The notes under the pieces were generated by a model, which saw nothing but the letters and a program-made list of their open reading frames with translations, had not been told where the DNA came from and ran no database searches. Shown in pieces: positions 28,511 through 37,162 of a DNA stretch of 64,000 nt (position 1 is the stretch's first letter; the number at the start of each line of letters is the position of its first letter). The DNA lies in the NCBI GenBank assembly GCA_964195425.1, contig CAXMOM010000017.1, positions 112,267 through 176,266 of the forward strand. Direction: 5' to 3'. The stretch comes from Glaciecola sp964195425. Its GTDB lineage: Bacteria > Pseudomonadota > Gammaproteobacteria > Enterobacterales > Alteromonadaceae. The translations under genes and the position numbers were made by a program.

Positions 28511-28605
28511 TTCAACGGCTTGTGGTTAAATGACATTGTGATGATGTACCTATGCACCCCATTTAGATAAACATAATAGTTATATGGGCAACTACTGTCG
28601 ACAAC

Positions 28606-30065
28606 TTACTCACTATCGACATACCCCATGTGACTATTTCTAATCTCATAAAACGTCGCTTGTGCATATTATGCAGGGTCGCTAGAATTATTCAAATGAT
28701 AAACGCCCACTTTAAAATAGTGATATTGCCCGTCTGCTTCAAACAAGCTTTGTGACATATCATAGTCTGCCGTAACGTCGGCTTTTCCTTCTCGTTTTAT
28801 GGTAACCGACAATAAGTTATTCACAACGGTAATTACGTAGGTAAACTTTTCATCTAATGCAATGCCATCAACAGAGTTTGAGGCACTGCTGCTGCGTGAC
28901 CCTATCAGACCTATAGAAGTGTCGATATTGTCGCCAATCGCATCTTCAACGCGGCTTTCGTGGGCAAAGTACAATGACCCATTCGTATTGTTTGGCAGTT
29001 TGCGATAGTACAGTCGTATTGGTTCATCATCATTGGCATGTATTTGACCAATGACCAAACGGCCTATCTGGAAATTTCACCCGTTGTGGTGACCTCATTT
29101 ACCGCCAAGGTGACTGTTAACTCTTCATCAACACCACCGGCATTAGCTTGACCGCTAGTCGATACGCTGCCAAAAACCCAATTATTCTTATTCACCCCTT
29201 ACGTGAGAATGCTTCGGTCACTGCGGCGTAACATTTCATGCAACTCAACCCTTACATAATTTGTATTGAGCGAAGTTTTAAATCCGTAGCTAGGAGAGCG
29301 CATTACAATGCCATTGTCGCCAGATGCATAGAAAAACTCTGTGTTAGTATAGCCCGCAGCCAATTCTGTTTCGAAAATAGAATCGAATGTACCGCTATTA
29401 TCCTCATCGGTGGGAACACTTAAATACCAATCATTTAATTCAATACCTACTTCATTGGGAAATGCCTCAACAATGCCTCCATCAGCATTCTCACAGCTAT
29501 GCACTTTTACCTCAACAATACTGTTTACGTCATTAGCAGTATTACCTAAGCCTGTAATTCTTATGTATCTTGCCTCTTCACTGGTAAGGTTAATAAGTTC
29601 AAAGTCACTGTGGCGACCACTATAATCACTTGTCCCTATTGCTTGGTTAAAAACGGTGTTATCTGCGGATGTATCAACTAAGAAACGAAAGGAAACTTCG
29701 CTCCCTTTGTACCATTTTAGTTTAAGTGCACCAATTGCTTTTATACTTCCTAAATCGAGCGTAAGGCGTTTATTTAGACCTGCTAATGCCCATCTTGAAT
29801 CTGGTGTAGTATCGTCACCTATAGCTTGATTAGGTGAGAAAGGAGCAGTAAACATGCCCTCATCGCTTGCCATAGATACGGCGTGTTGTACATTTTCACA
29901 TTGTCCTGATGTTGGCAGGGTACGCGATAGGGGTGGTATTGTAGGCACAATAACAGTCGGTGTGCGCTCAGACCTACCACCGCAAGTGCTCAAGAACATC
30001 AGGACGAGTATCAGTCCACATACTTCTTTATCAAAAAAAACACTACATAATCCTATAATCACCAT
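28606..30065 (-). pseudogene. Alginate lyase (PL7) lipoprotein with F5/8C domain, disrupted
   Basis: Read from 30065 on the minus strand: a lipoprotein-like signal (hydrophobic LILVLMFLSTC), an F5/8-type C/CBM32-like carbohydrate-binding domain (about residues 60-195), then a PL7 alginate lyase domain (NDWYLSVPTDED... RVELHEMLRRSD). The frame is broken three times. A TAA at 29199-29201 stands where PL7 enzymes have Gln before GVNKNNWVFGS. A 1-base loss near 29067-29069 shifts TTGEIS into the frame of IGRLVIGQIHANDDEP. A second TAA at 28669-28671 precedes YAQATFYEI..SH, the usual PL7 end. Conserved Arg and Gln positions (RVELHEM, VYHLNN) are also altered. It probably once secreted a surface-attached alginate-degrading enzyme. 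Confidence 0.85.
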
Positions 30066-30081
30066 GGTGTTAAGCTACGTT

Positions 30082-30106
30082 TTTAGTTTAGTTTAGTTTA
30101 GTTTAG
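30082..30106. repeat. TTTAG pentanucleotide repeat (5 copies)
   Basis: Five perfect tandem copies of TTTAG (CTAAA on the minus strand) start 17 bp upstream of the alginate-lyase pseudogene start, in its promoter or leader. Pentanucleotide runs like this are prone to slipped-strand copy-number change. Whether they affected expression is inference. Confidence 0.85.
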
Positions 30107-30600
30107 TTTTTAAGCATATGAGAATTGGTAACGTAATACACCAAATTGTCACTACCAATCTTACAAATTAACCGTTCATTTTGGTTAACCTATGACTGTG
30201 ATTTAAGTCAAAAAAAATCGATATGACATTACCAATATGGAGTATTTAATTACAAGGGTTAACGTGTGAAATAGCAGCTCTAGCACTCTCTTAGTTTTAT
30301 ATTTTATCTATAAGCACATCAATGGATTCTATAGAGCATTCGGCTGATGATATAAAGACGCTGGTGGATGGTGCAGGCTTTTATTTTTCCTTGCCCATTT
30401 TTTGGCTTGTATTGATTATTACAATCTGAAGCCGCTCCATTAGTAGAACAGCGATCAATACACGATTGGACTTGACAATAATCGCTTTATAGACCTAACT
30501 CACTGCTGTAAGAAACGTTTGCTGAGCCATATGTAATCTGATCATTTTCAAAAACAAGTCTTGTCGGCACATTATTTATATCACAGGGAGAATACTAGCC
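30107..30600. other. Non-coding, apparently decayed stretch
   Basis: No intact gene. A 35-codon plus-strand frame (30322-30429) with a hydrophobic end lacks a Shine-Dalgarno. The minus strand between about 30580 and 30340 reads like a cysteine-containing protein interrupted by one stop codon, but I cannot assign it. I treat the stretch as remnant DNA inside the decay region. Confidence 0.4.
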
Positions 30601-31040
30601 ATGCTCAAGCTTAGCCACCCGTTTAATGCTGGTAAAGAGAGACGTTTTAGGCACATCGCCAAGCGACTGCGTTCATTATCATACTATTTCTTTTCATCCC
30701 CTTTCATCTCATTGCTTTAGATGTTGTGATTGTTAATATTGGTGAGTCAGAAGATGACAAGCGTATTCTTTTTAAACACGAATTGGTGAAGCGTGCCTTA
30801 GAAATTACTAAAGAAGAATATGGCGAACTTGGGCAATATAAACCCTTAGGTAAAGAGCTGGCTGTCATGCCTAAACTTGTATTATGTATACATTTAGCCA
30901 GCTATATGTTTGTTAGTCCTAAACAACCGCGGATTTATCAACGTTTGAATTCAGGCTTACATGCATTGAATATCAATGGCAAACTATCTGACACAGCAGA
31001 TAAGCGCTACAAAGAGTTCATCGAACTAGCGAAAATATAA
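30601..31040 (+). pseudogene. Remnant of a periplasmic substrate-binding-like protein
   Basis: A Shine-Dalgarno (AGGGAGAA) and ATG at 30601 open a frame that stops at 30718-30720. In a shifted frame, a signal-peptide-like stretch (FIILFLFIPFHLIA) begins about 30672 and runs straight into a 104-codon frame (GTG 30726 to 31040). That part starts VIVNIGESEDDKRILFKHELVKR, like the first strand and helix of family-3 binding proteins in Alteromonadales. The C-terminal part (RIYQRLNSGLHALNINGKL) looks like the end of such proteins, but the large middle is missing. The simplest reading is a frameshifted, internally deleted relic. Alternatively a short peptide could be made from the GTG. Confidence 0.4.
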
Positions 31041-31209
31041 AATCGACGGATTATGACCATCAATCATCCGGAAATAGATACTCTAAGAGGTTCATCAGAC
31101 GAATGCTAAAGACAATAAAATTTGAGATTATCAACACATATATCTCTGCATACAACTACCTAATTTTATTTTCTAGTTCCAAATACTCCAAAAGCAACTG
31201 ACAACTCTA
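31041..31209. other. Intergenic, no gene seen
   Basis: An A+T-rich stretch between the binding-protein remnant and the transposase scrap. No open frame, repeat or RNA-like structure stands out. Confidence 0.4.
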
Positions 31210-31410
31210 CTGTTTGCATTTCTCTCATCAATTAATAAAGGCTTGGTTCGTATGAGATTATGCATACCGTAAAAGTTGCGAGCTAAACCGATACTTTTAA
31301 TCCATTTGTGTTTAAGTTAGCCATGAAAGTTTTCAAGCACCGCATTGCCATTAAAGTTTCCTCGCGTACTTATGTTCATAGGAAGCCATTTCGTTCCAGC
31401 GTAAGTCGAT
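31210..31410 (-). pseudogene. Fragment of an IS3-type transposase (DDE C-terminal part)
   Basis: The minus strand from about 31400 reads AGTKWLPMNISTRGNFNGNA then VLENFHG, stop, LKHKWI. This resembles the strongly conserved IS3-family integrase segment SMSRRGNxxDNAxxESFFxxLKxE around the catalytic glutamate. The central Asp is replaced by Gly and a TAA (31317-31319) interrupts it. No terminal inverted repeats or orfA part are seen. The match covers only about 30 residues, so confidence is moderate. Confidence 0.45.
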
Positions 31411-31441
31411 AAATAAATGTATTTTATAGGGTTGAAGCTAC

Positions 31442-31633
31442 ATGGGAAAGTTACTAAGAAAACGCCAACTAAAACATTGCGATAGCTGTTTAAAAAGTGA
31501 GCCTGTGCTTTATCGGGTCAAAGTGCAATTGCAAGATCCGTGGGTTTTTATGTGTTCATCCTGTCAATCGCAGGTAAAAACCCAGCCGTCATATCAATAC
31601 GGTGGTACTTGGAAACAAAAGAAACGTAATTAA
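31442..31633 (+). CDS. Small zinc-ribbon-like protein
   Basis: A 63-residue basic protein with two CxxC pairs (HCDSCLKS near residue 13 and MCSSCQSQ near residue 37), a spacing suited to one zinc ion. It has a strongly basic C-terminus (GGTWKQKKRN). Small proteins of this look occur in Alteromonadales, but no function is known to me. It is followed within a few bases by a strong terminator, which supports a real transcription unit. The leader contains AGGGTTGAAG before the ATG. Confidence 0.6.
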   Translation: MGKLLRKRQLKHCDSCLKSEPVLYRVKVQLQDPWVFMCSSCQSQVKTQPSYQYGGTWKQKKRN

Positions 31634-31637
31634 ATAA

Positions 31638-31662
31638 AAAAGCCCGCTTAAAGCGGGCTTTT
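31638..31662. terminator. Bidirectional-looking rho-independent terminator
   Basis: GCCCGC (31642-31647) pairs with GCGGGC (31653-31658). The stem is flanked by an A run on the left and a T run on the right, so it could work in both directions. It ends the 63-codon zinc-ribbon gene and may also serve the minus-strand isocitrate dehydrogenase gene, which stops at 31721. Confidence 0.85.
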
Positions 31663-31720
31663 AAGATGTAGCACTAATAGACTAATAAAGTATATCTGGG
31701 CTTACTGTCGATTTAATGGA

Positions 31721-33162
31721 TTAACCATGCACAGCGGCAAACCCTGGCTCACCATTAAAATTATACAAGTTTTCAGTTTTTACTACATCAAATCCAACCT
31801 CGTGCAAACGGGTTTGTAATGCGAGGGCTTCACTAAAGCTGAGGAGCTTACTAGGTGACATAAAACGGCAGCGCCAGTGATCTACACAATATGTTTCAGG
31901 GAAACCTTCGGGCCATACTTTAACGCCGCGATTAGTAATGAGCTCTAAGGTCAAATCATTACTACCAAATGTCTTTAAATTTTCTCCTATTAATTCCGGC
32001 TCTCCTTTTTGCCACTGCAAGAAAATATCAATTCCTACCAACTCTTTTTTACATGGCTCTTTATGACCAACAGCAGGCAAAACCAGCGGTTTACTATTTG
32101 CATATGATGGCGTGCTTAAGTGTTTGGGTGATTGTCCTAGCCTTGCAATAATTTCATCTGCGAATTCAGTTGTGCCCGTCAACCTTACGCTATTGCCTTC
32201 GCGATACACATCGGCAGTATGTAGTCCTTTCTCCAACGTTACGAGCCACGCATGATGAATTTTTTCTGCCACATCATTTTGTCCAATATGCACAAGCATT
32301 TGTATAGCGCCATGTAAAAGCGCTGAAGGATTGGCGATATTACGCCCTGCTATATCGGGTGCTGAACCATGAATAGCCTCAAACATTGCACATTGATCGC
32401 CTATATTGGCAGAACCAGCCATGCCTACCGAACCCGCAATTTGGGCAGCGATATCAGAAATAATGTCGCCATACAAATTAGGCATTACTAGCACATCAAA
32501 ATCTTCAGGAGTGTCGGCAACTCTTGCCGCGCCAATATCTACGATCATACTGTCGTGCTGAATATCAGGATACTCGGCGGCAATGTCTTTAAACACTTGA
32601 TGAAACAAACCATCGGTAAGCTTCATTATGTTGTCTTTGACGAAGCACGTTACGCGCTTACGATTTTGCTGTTTTGCATATTCAAAAGCGTAACGCACAA
32701 TACGTTCACAGCCCGGGCGTGTGATTAGTTTTAAACACTGAAATACTTCTTCGGTTTGACGATGCTCTATCCCAGCATATAAGTCTTCTTCATTTTCACG
32801 CACAATCACTAAATTCATCTCAGGATGTTTTGTAGTAACAAACGGTGCGTAAGCAATACAGGGTAGTACATTTGCATAAAGTCCTAGTGCTTTGCGCATG
32901 CTTACATTTAAACTTTTATAACCACCACCTTGAGACGTGGTAATAGGGGCTTTAAAAATACTTGAGTCCTGCGTAACGATTCCCACGAACCAGCTTCGAT
33001 GCCATTCTTTTGGCCGCTTAAGTACACTTTCTCACCGATGTCGATTGTTTCAGGAGCAATGCTTGCGCCTGCCGCATCAAGTATTCTGAGCGTTGCTTGC
33101 ATAATTTCACGGCCAATACCATCGCCGTAAGCCACAGTAATAGGAACAGGTTTATTCATCAT
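31721..33162 (-). pseudogene. NADP-type isocitrate dehydrogenase (Thermus-like), split by a -1 frameshift
   Basis: From the ATG at 33162 (Shine-Dalgarno GGAG), residues 1-71 end ...SLRRTQVFLK. The following frame, from 32950, continues APITTSQGGGYKSLNVSMRKALG for 409 residues to a stop at 31721. Together these make a 480-residue isocitrate/isopropylmalate dehydrogenase with the extra C-terminal domain of the Thermus thermophilus type (NRGVKVWPEG... VDHWRCRF). Substrate and metal motifs (VVRENEEDLYAGIEH, NLYGDIISD, EAIHGSAPDIAG) are intact. The enzyme would oxidise isocitrate to 2-oxoglutarate. The only break is at T_TTA_AAG (32956-32950), a canonical -1 slip site in phase with the upstream frame. 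It is therefore either a 1-base deletion, a sequencing error or programmed frameshifting; I record it as disrupted. Confidence 0.8.
32950..32956 (-). promoter_or_regulatory. Possible -1 ribosomal frameshift site (TTTAAAG)
   Basis: On the minus strand the heptamer reads T TTA AAG in the upstream frame. Slipping to TTT AAA would continue with GCC CCT ATT ACC (A-P-I-T), exactly the family sequence. An AGGA (32970-32967) lies 10 bases upstream, like the Shine-Dalgarno stimulator in dnaX. A weak ACCAC/GTGGT hairpin (32941-32937 / 32928-32924) starts 8 bases downstream. The geometry is suggestive; function is unproven. Confidence 0.4.
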
Positions 33163-33280
33163 AACAACTCCGTATTTAGTAAATTACCCTAGTAGAAAAG
33201 GGATTGAATAATAAAGCAGTGCAATTTAGCAGAGGTCATAATCAGCTGTAAGTTGCTTCGATGCGGGCATTGTAAAGACA

Positions 33281-33312
33281 TTATGTATTTGTGATAATCG
33301 ATTAATACATAA
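33281..33312. promoter_or_regulatory. Inverted-repeat operator between the isocitrate dehydrogenase and lysR genes
   Basis: TTATGTATT (33281-33289) and AATACATAA (33304-33312) are perfect 9-bp inverted arms around a 14-bp spacer, in the 174-bp divergent promoter region. LysR-type regulators bind such dyads next to their own promoter. The site lies 24 bp before the lysR start codon, so the regulator probably represses itself and controls the divergent dehydrogenase gene. Confidence 0.6.
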
Positions 33313-33336
33313 ATAAACATCTATAAAAGTAGATAC

Positions 33337-34263
33337 ATGAGCTGGACACGTCGACTACACACTAGACAAACAACCTTTCGCCAATTAGAAATATTTATGG
33401 CAGTAGCTGATCATGCTAGCGTGACCCTGGCAGCCAAAGCTCTGCATTTAGCGCAACCCACAGTTTCTCCGCAAATCGCAAAACTTGCAGATTCACTAGA
33501 GTGCCAGTTATTCGAGCTTGTCTCGAAGAAGTTATATATCACTGATACCGACCAAGAAGTGCTTGAAGCAACCCGTGAGCTGTTTGCGGTTATGGATAAC
33601 TTAGAGGCCAGCTTAGCTATGCGTGCCGGTTTATCTGTAGGGCATTTACGCATAAGCGTGGTGACAACGGCGAAGTATTTAATACCTCATTGGTTAGGGG
33701 AGTTTTGCCAGCAAAATCCTAATATTGAACCTGAATTTCAAATTGGAAACCGGGCCAAAATCATTCAGCGACTCAAGCAAAATTTAGATGATTTATACGT
33801 ATTTAGTAATCCCCCGCGAGAGCTAGAAATTAAAGCCGATTTTTTAACACAAAACCCGCTTGTTGTTATTGCTAAACAAGATCATAAACTGAAAGACAAG
33901 TGCAATATCAAATGGAGCGAATTGCATAATGAACGACTACTTATGCGCGAAAACGGCTCTGGTACGCGTTTTGCAATTGAAGCATTTTTTAGAGATAACA
34001 AGATAAGAATGCAAAATCCGATAACCATAGCCAGCAACGAAACCATTAAAGAATCGGGAATGGCAGGTCTAGGCATTGCAATTGTAAGTCGTCATGCCCT
34101 AAATCATATGGCACCGGGTAATTTGATTGAATTGGCTGTGGAAGATTTTCCTATTCCAAACAGTTGGTATTGGGTACTTCCAAAAGGGAAACATAGCTCT
34201 AGTGCAGCTAAAGCGTTTCAAACTCACGTAAACCAAAGGTTAAGTGAACAAGAAACGCTATGA
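33337..34263 (+). CDS. LysR-family transcriptional regulator
   Basis: A 308-residue regulator with an N-terminal winged HTH (FRQLEIFMAVADHASVTLAAKALHLAQPTVSPQIAKLADSL, about residues 15-55) and a C-terminal periplasmic-binding-like co-inducer domain (about 100-300). The overall look is CbbR/CysB-like (GLGIAIVSRHAL, PKGKHSSSAAKAF). It is divergent from the isocitrate dehydrogenase gene with a dyad operator between them, the usual sign that the divergent gene is its target. The inducer is unknown; a TCA-cycle or CO2-related metabolite would fit but is inference. Confidence 0.85.
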   Translation: MSWTRRLHTRQTTFRQLEIFMAVADHASVTLAAKALHLAQPTVSPQIAKLADSLECQLFELVSKKLYITDTDQEVLEATRELFAVMDNLEASLAMRAGLSVGHLRISVVTTAKYLIPHWLGEFCQQNPNIEPEFQIGNRAKIIQRLKQNLDDLYVFSNPPRELEIKADFLTQNPLVVIAKQDHKLKDKCNIKWSELHNERLLMRENGSGTRFAIEAFFRDNKIRMQNPITIASNETIKESGMAGLGIAIVSRHALNHMAPGNLIELAVEDFPIPNSWYWVLPKGKHSSSAAKAFQTHVNQRLSEQETL

Positions 34264-34294
34264 GCTTTGTCTAGTACAATATTATAATGCGTGA

Positions 34295-37066
34295 TTACAA
34301 CGCGTTTATGGCCTCTACCTGCTCTTGAATTTTGTTAAGCTGCATTTGTGCATCAGCCAACTTTGCCTTCTCTTTATCGATCACCGCCGCTGGTGCTTTG
34401 CTAACAAAGTTTTCGTTGCTTAGTTTACCTTGTGTGCGCTTCACTTCACCTTCTAGCTTATCGGCAGATTTGCTTAGTCGGGCTAACTCAGCATCTTTGT
34501 CGATGAGTCCGGCCATGGGTATCATAATTTCCATTTCACCTACTAATGCAGTGGCAGATGCTGGAGGAGTATCTCCCGGTGCTAAAATTTCTATAGATTC
34601 TAATTTAGCTAGCAAAGTTAAATACTCAAGGCTCTCGCTTAAGCGTGTTTTGTCTTTATCGCTTGTGTTATTAAGGAATACCGGCAATTTCTTAGAAGGC
34701 GCTATGTCCATCTCACCGCGTATATTTCTGATACCCACTACAAATGCTTTCACCCACTCTATATCAGCTTCTGCCTGCGCGTTTTTGCGCGCTAAATCAA
34801 GATCGGGAAATACATCAGACATAATGCTTTTCACTTCGCTATTATTTTCCGAAAGTGGCTTAATTTTTTGCCATATTTCATCGGTAATAAAAGGCATTAT
34901 TGGGTGCAACACACGCATCAAATGTTCTAATACGTTAATAAGAGTATGCCTTGTGCCGCGTTTCTCAGCTTCAGTACTAGTGCTTGAATTTAGCACCGCT
35001 TTAGACAATTCTAAGTACCAATCGCAAAACTGATTCCAGGTAAATTCATATAAGTTTTGTGAGGCAATATCAAAACGGTATTGCCCGATAGCGGTTTCAA
35101 CACTTTGCAAAGTGTCTTGGAAGCTTGACCAAATCCATTGATCGAACACACTTAATTTAAGTTCCCCGCCGGTTTTACCGGTATCAAACTCTTCTGTGTT
35201 CATTAATACAAAACGTGTTGCATTCCAAATTTTATTACAGAAGTTGCGATAGCCGTCTACCCTGCCCATATCAAAATTGATATCTCGACTTGTCGAGGCC
35301 ATGGAGGTAAAGGTAAACCTAAGTGCATCTGTACCGTAGGCCGCAATACCGTCGGCAAATTCCTTACGCGTGGCTTTTTCTATTTTCTTGGCATCTTTTG
35401 GGTTCATCATGCCACTAGTGCGTTTTTGCACTAGCGGCTCTAATTCAATTCCGTCGATTAAATCGATAGGGTCAAGCACGTTACCTTTAGATTTCGACAT
35501 TTTGTCGCCGTTTTCATCACGAATAAGACCGGTAATATAGATTTCTTTGAAGGGTATTTTGCCGGTGAACTTTTTGGTCATCATAACCATACGGGCAACC
35601 CAGAAAAAGATAATATCAAAGCCTGTTACCAACACCGAGCTTGGCACAAAGGTTTCTAATTCGGGTGTTTTGTTCGGCCATCCCATTGTGGCAAAAGGCC
35701 ATAAAGCAGATGAAAACCAAGTATCGAGTACATCGTCGTCTTGTCTTAAGGAAACTGAATCACTTAGTTGATGTTTAGCTCGAACGTCTTGTTCGTTTTT
35801 GCCAACATAAATTTTACCTTCCTCGTCAAACCAAGCGGGTATACGATGTCCCCACCATAATTGACGAGAAATACACCAGTCTTGAATGTTATTCATCCAC
35901 TGGAAGTACGTTTTATTCCAGTTTTCAGGAACGAATTTTATTTCGCCGGACTCAACCGCTTCAATGGCAGGTTTTGCAAGAGATTCAACCGCAACATACC
36001 ATTGGTCTGTCAGGTAGGGTTCAATGACCACACCTGAACGATCGCCACGAGGGACTTTTAATTTGTGAGGTTTAACATCCACTAATAGAGCTTGATCAGT
36101 CAAATCTGCGACGATTTTTTTACGAGCATCGAAACGGTCTAAACCAACATAAGCAACTGGCGCTTGATCGTTAATTTTTGCATCGTCAGTTAGAATATTG
36201 ATAATTGGCAAATTATGACGTTTGCCCATATCGTAATCATTAAAATCGTGAGCAGGGGTAATTTTAACGCAACCCGTACCAAATTCTGGATCTACGTAAT
36301 CGTCTGCGATAATAGGAATTTCTCTTCCCATAATAGGCAAAGTGATAGTTTTACCAATCAATGCTTGGTAACGTTCATCATCGGGATGAACCGCAACTGC
36401 TGAATCTCCAAGCATGGTCTCTGGTCGAGTAGTCGCTACCACTATACTGCCGCTACCATCAGTTAAGGGATAGCGCATATGCCACATAAAACCATCTTCT
36501 TCTTCACTAATGACTTCTAAGTCTGATACCGCGGTTAACAATAACGGGTCCCAGTTAACTAAGCGCTTACCACGATAAATAAGCCCTTCATCGTACAAAG
36601 TGATAAATACTTCCTGCACGGCTGCAGACAAACTATCGTCCATGGTGAATACTTCGCGAGACCAGTCTGGCGATGTGCCAAGCCTGCGCATTTGTTGGGT
36701 AATATTGCCGCCCGATTCTTCTTTCCAATCCCATACACGTTCAATAAACTTTTCGCGGCCTAAATCGTGGCGGGTTTGACCATCAGCATTGAGTTGACGT
36801 TCAACCACCATTTGCGTGGCTATACCGGCGTGGTCCGTGCCTACTTGCCATAAAGTATTGTCGCCCTTCATTCTATGATAACGAGTAAGCGCATCCATAA
36901 TGGTGTGCTGAAACGCATGTCCCATATGTAAATTTCCAGTAACATTGGGAGGTGGCAATAAAATACAGTAGGGATCGCCTTGGCCACTAGGGGCAAACAA
37001 GCCTTGTGCTTCCCAATGTCGGTAACAAGCTTGCTCTATTTTATGCGGGTTGAATGTTTTTTCCAT
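34295..37066 (-). CDS. valS: Valine--tRNA ligase
   Basis: A 923-residue class I synthetase. The N-terminus is MEKTFNPHKIEQACYRHWEA, the HIGH-type motif is PPPNVTGNLHMGHAF, and the KMSKS loop is GDKMSKSKGNVLDP near residue 530. An editing domain lies between them (TTRPETMLGDSAVAVHPDD, about 215-235). A C-terminal coiled-coil tRNA-binding arm covers about 855-923. The ATG at 37066 gives the family N-terminus; a TTG lies one codon upstream. It is followed, upstream on the same strand, by holC and pepA as in E. coli (pepA-holC-valS order). Confidence 0.97.
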   Translation of the reverse strand: MEKTFNPHKIEQACYRHWEAQGLFAPSGQGDPYCILLPPPNVTGNLHMGHAFQHTIMDALTRYHRMKGDNTLWQVGTDHAGIATQMVVERQLNADGQTRHDLGREKFIERVWDWKEESGGNITQQMRRLGTSPDWSREVFTMDDSLSAAVQEVFITLYDEGLIYRGKRLVNWDPLLLTAVSDLEVISEEEDGFMWHMRYPLTDGSGSIVVATTRPETMLGDSAVAVHPDDERYQALIGKTITLPIMGREIPIIADDYVDPEFGTGCVKITPAHDFNDYDMGKRHNLPIINILTDDAKINDQAPVAYVGLDRFDARKKIVADLTDQALLVDVKPHKLKVPRGDRSGVVIEPYLTDQWYVAVESLAKPAIEAVESGEIKFVPENWNKTYFQWMNNIQDWCISRQLWWGHRIPAWFDEEGKIYVGKNEQDVRAKHQLSDSVSLRQDDDVLDTWFSSALWPFATMGWPNKTPELETFVPSSVLVTGFDIIFFWVARMVMMTKKFTGKIPFKEIYITGLIRDENGDKMSKSKGNVLDPIDLIDGIELEPLVQKRTSGMMNPKDAKKIEKATRKEFADGIAAYGTDALRFTFTSMASTSRDINFDMGRVDGYRNFCNKIWNATRFVLMNTEEFDTGKTGGELKLSVFDQWIWSSFQDTLQSVETAIGQYRFDIASQNLYEFTWNQFCDWYLELSKAVLNSSTSTEAEKRGTRHTLINVLEHLMRVLHPIMPFITDEIWQKIKPLSENNSEVKSIMSDVFPDLDLARKNAQAEADIEWVKAFVVGIRNIRGEMDIAPSKKLPVFLNNTSDKDKTRLSESLEYLTLLAKLESIEILAPGDTPPASATALVGEMEIMIPMAGLIDKDAELARLSKSADKLEGEVKRTQGKLSNENFVSKAPAAVIDKEKAKLADAQMQLNKIQEQVEAINAL

Positions 37067-37162
37067 CAATGTACTCTTTCAAATATGTTCAATCAAAAAT
37101 GAAGCTTAGTCTTACTAAGCTGTTTTTTATTCTCGCGCTTTAATCTATCGGCGCTGTGTTAC

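Noticed and set aside
30322..30429. 35-codon plus-strand frame with hydrophobic C-terminus
   Set aside because: There is no Shine-Dalgarno and no known homology; it lies in the decay region.
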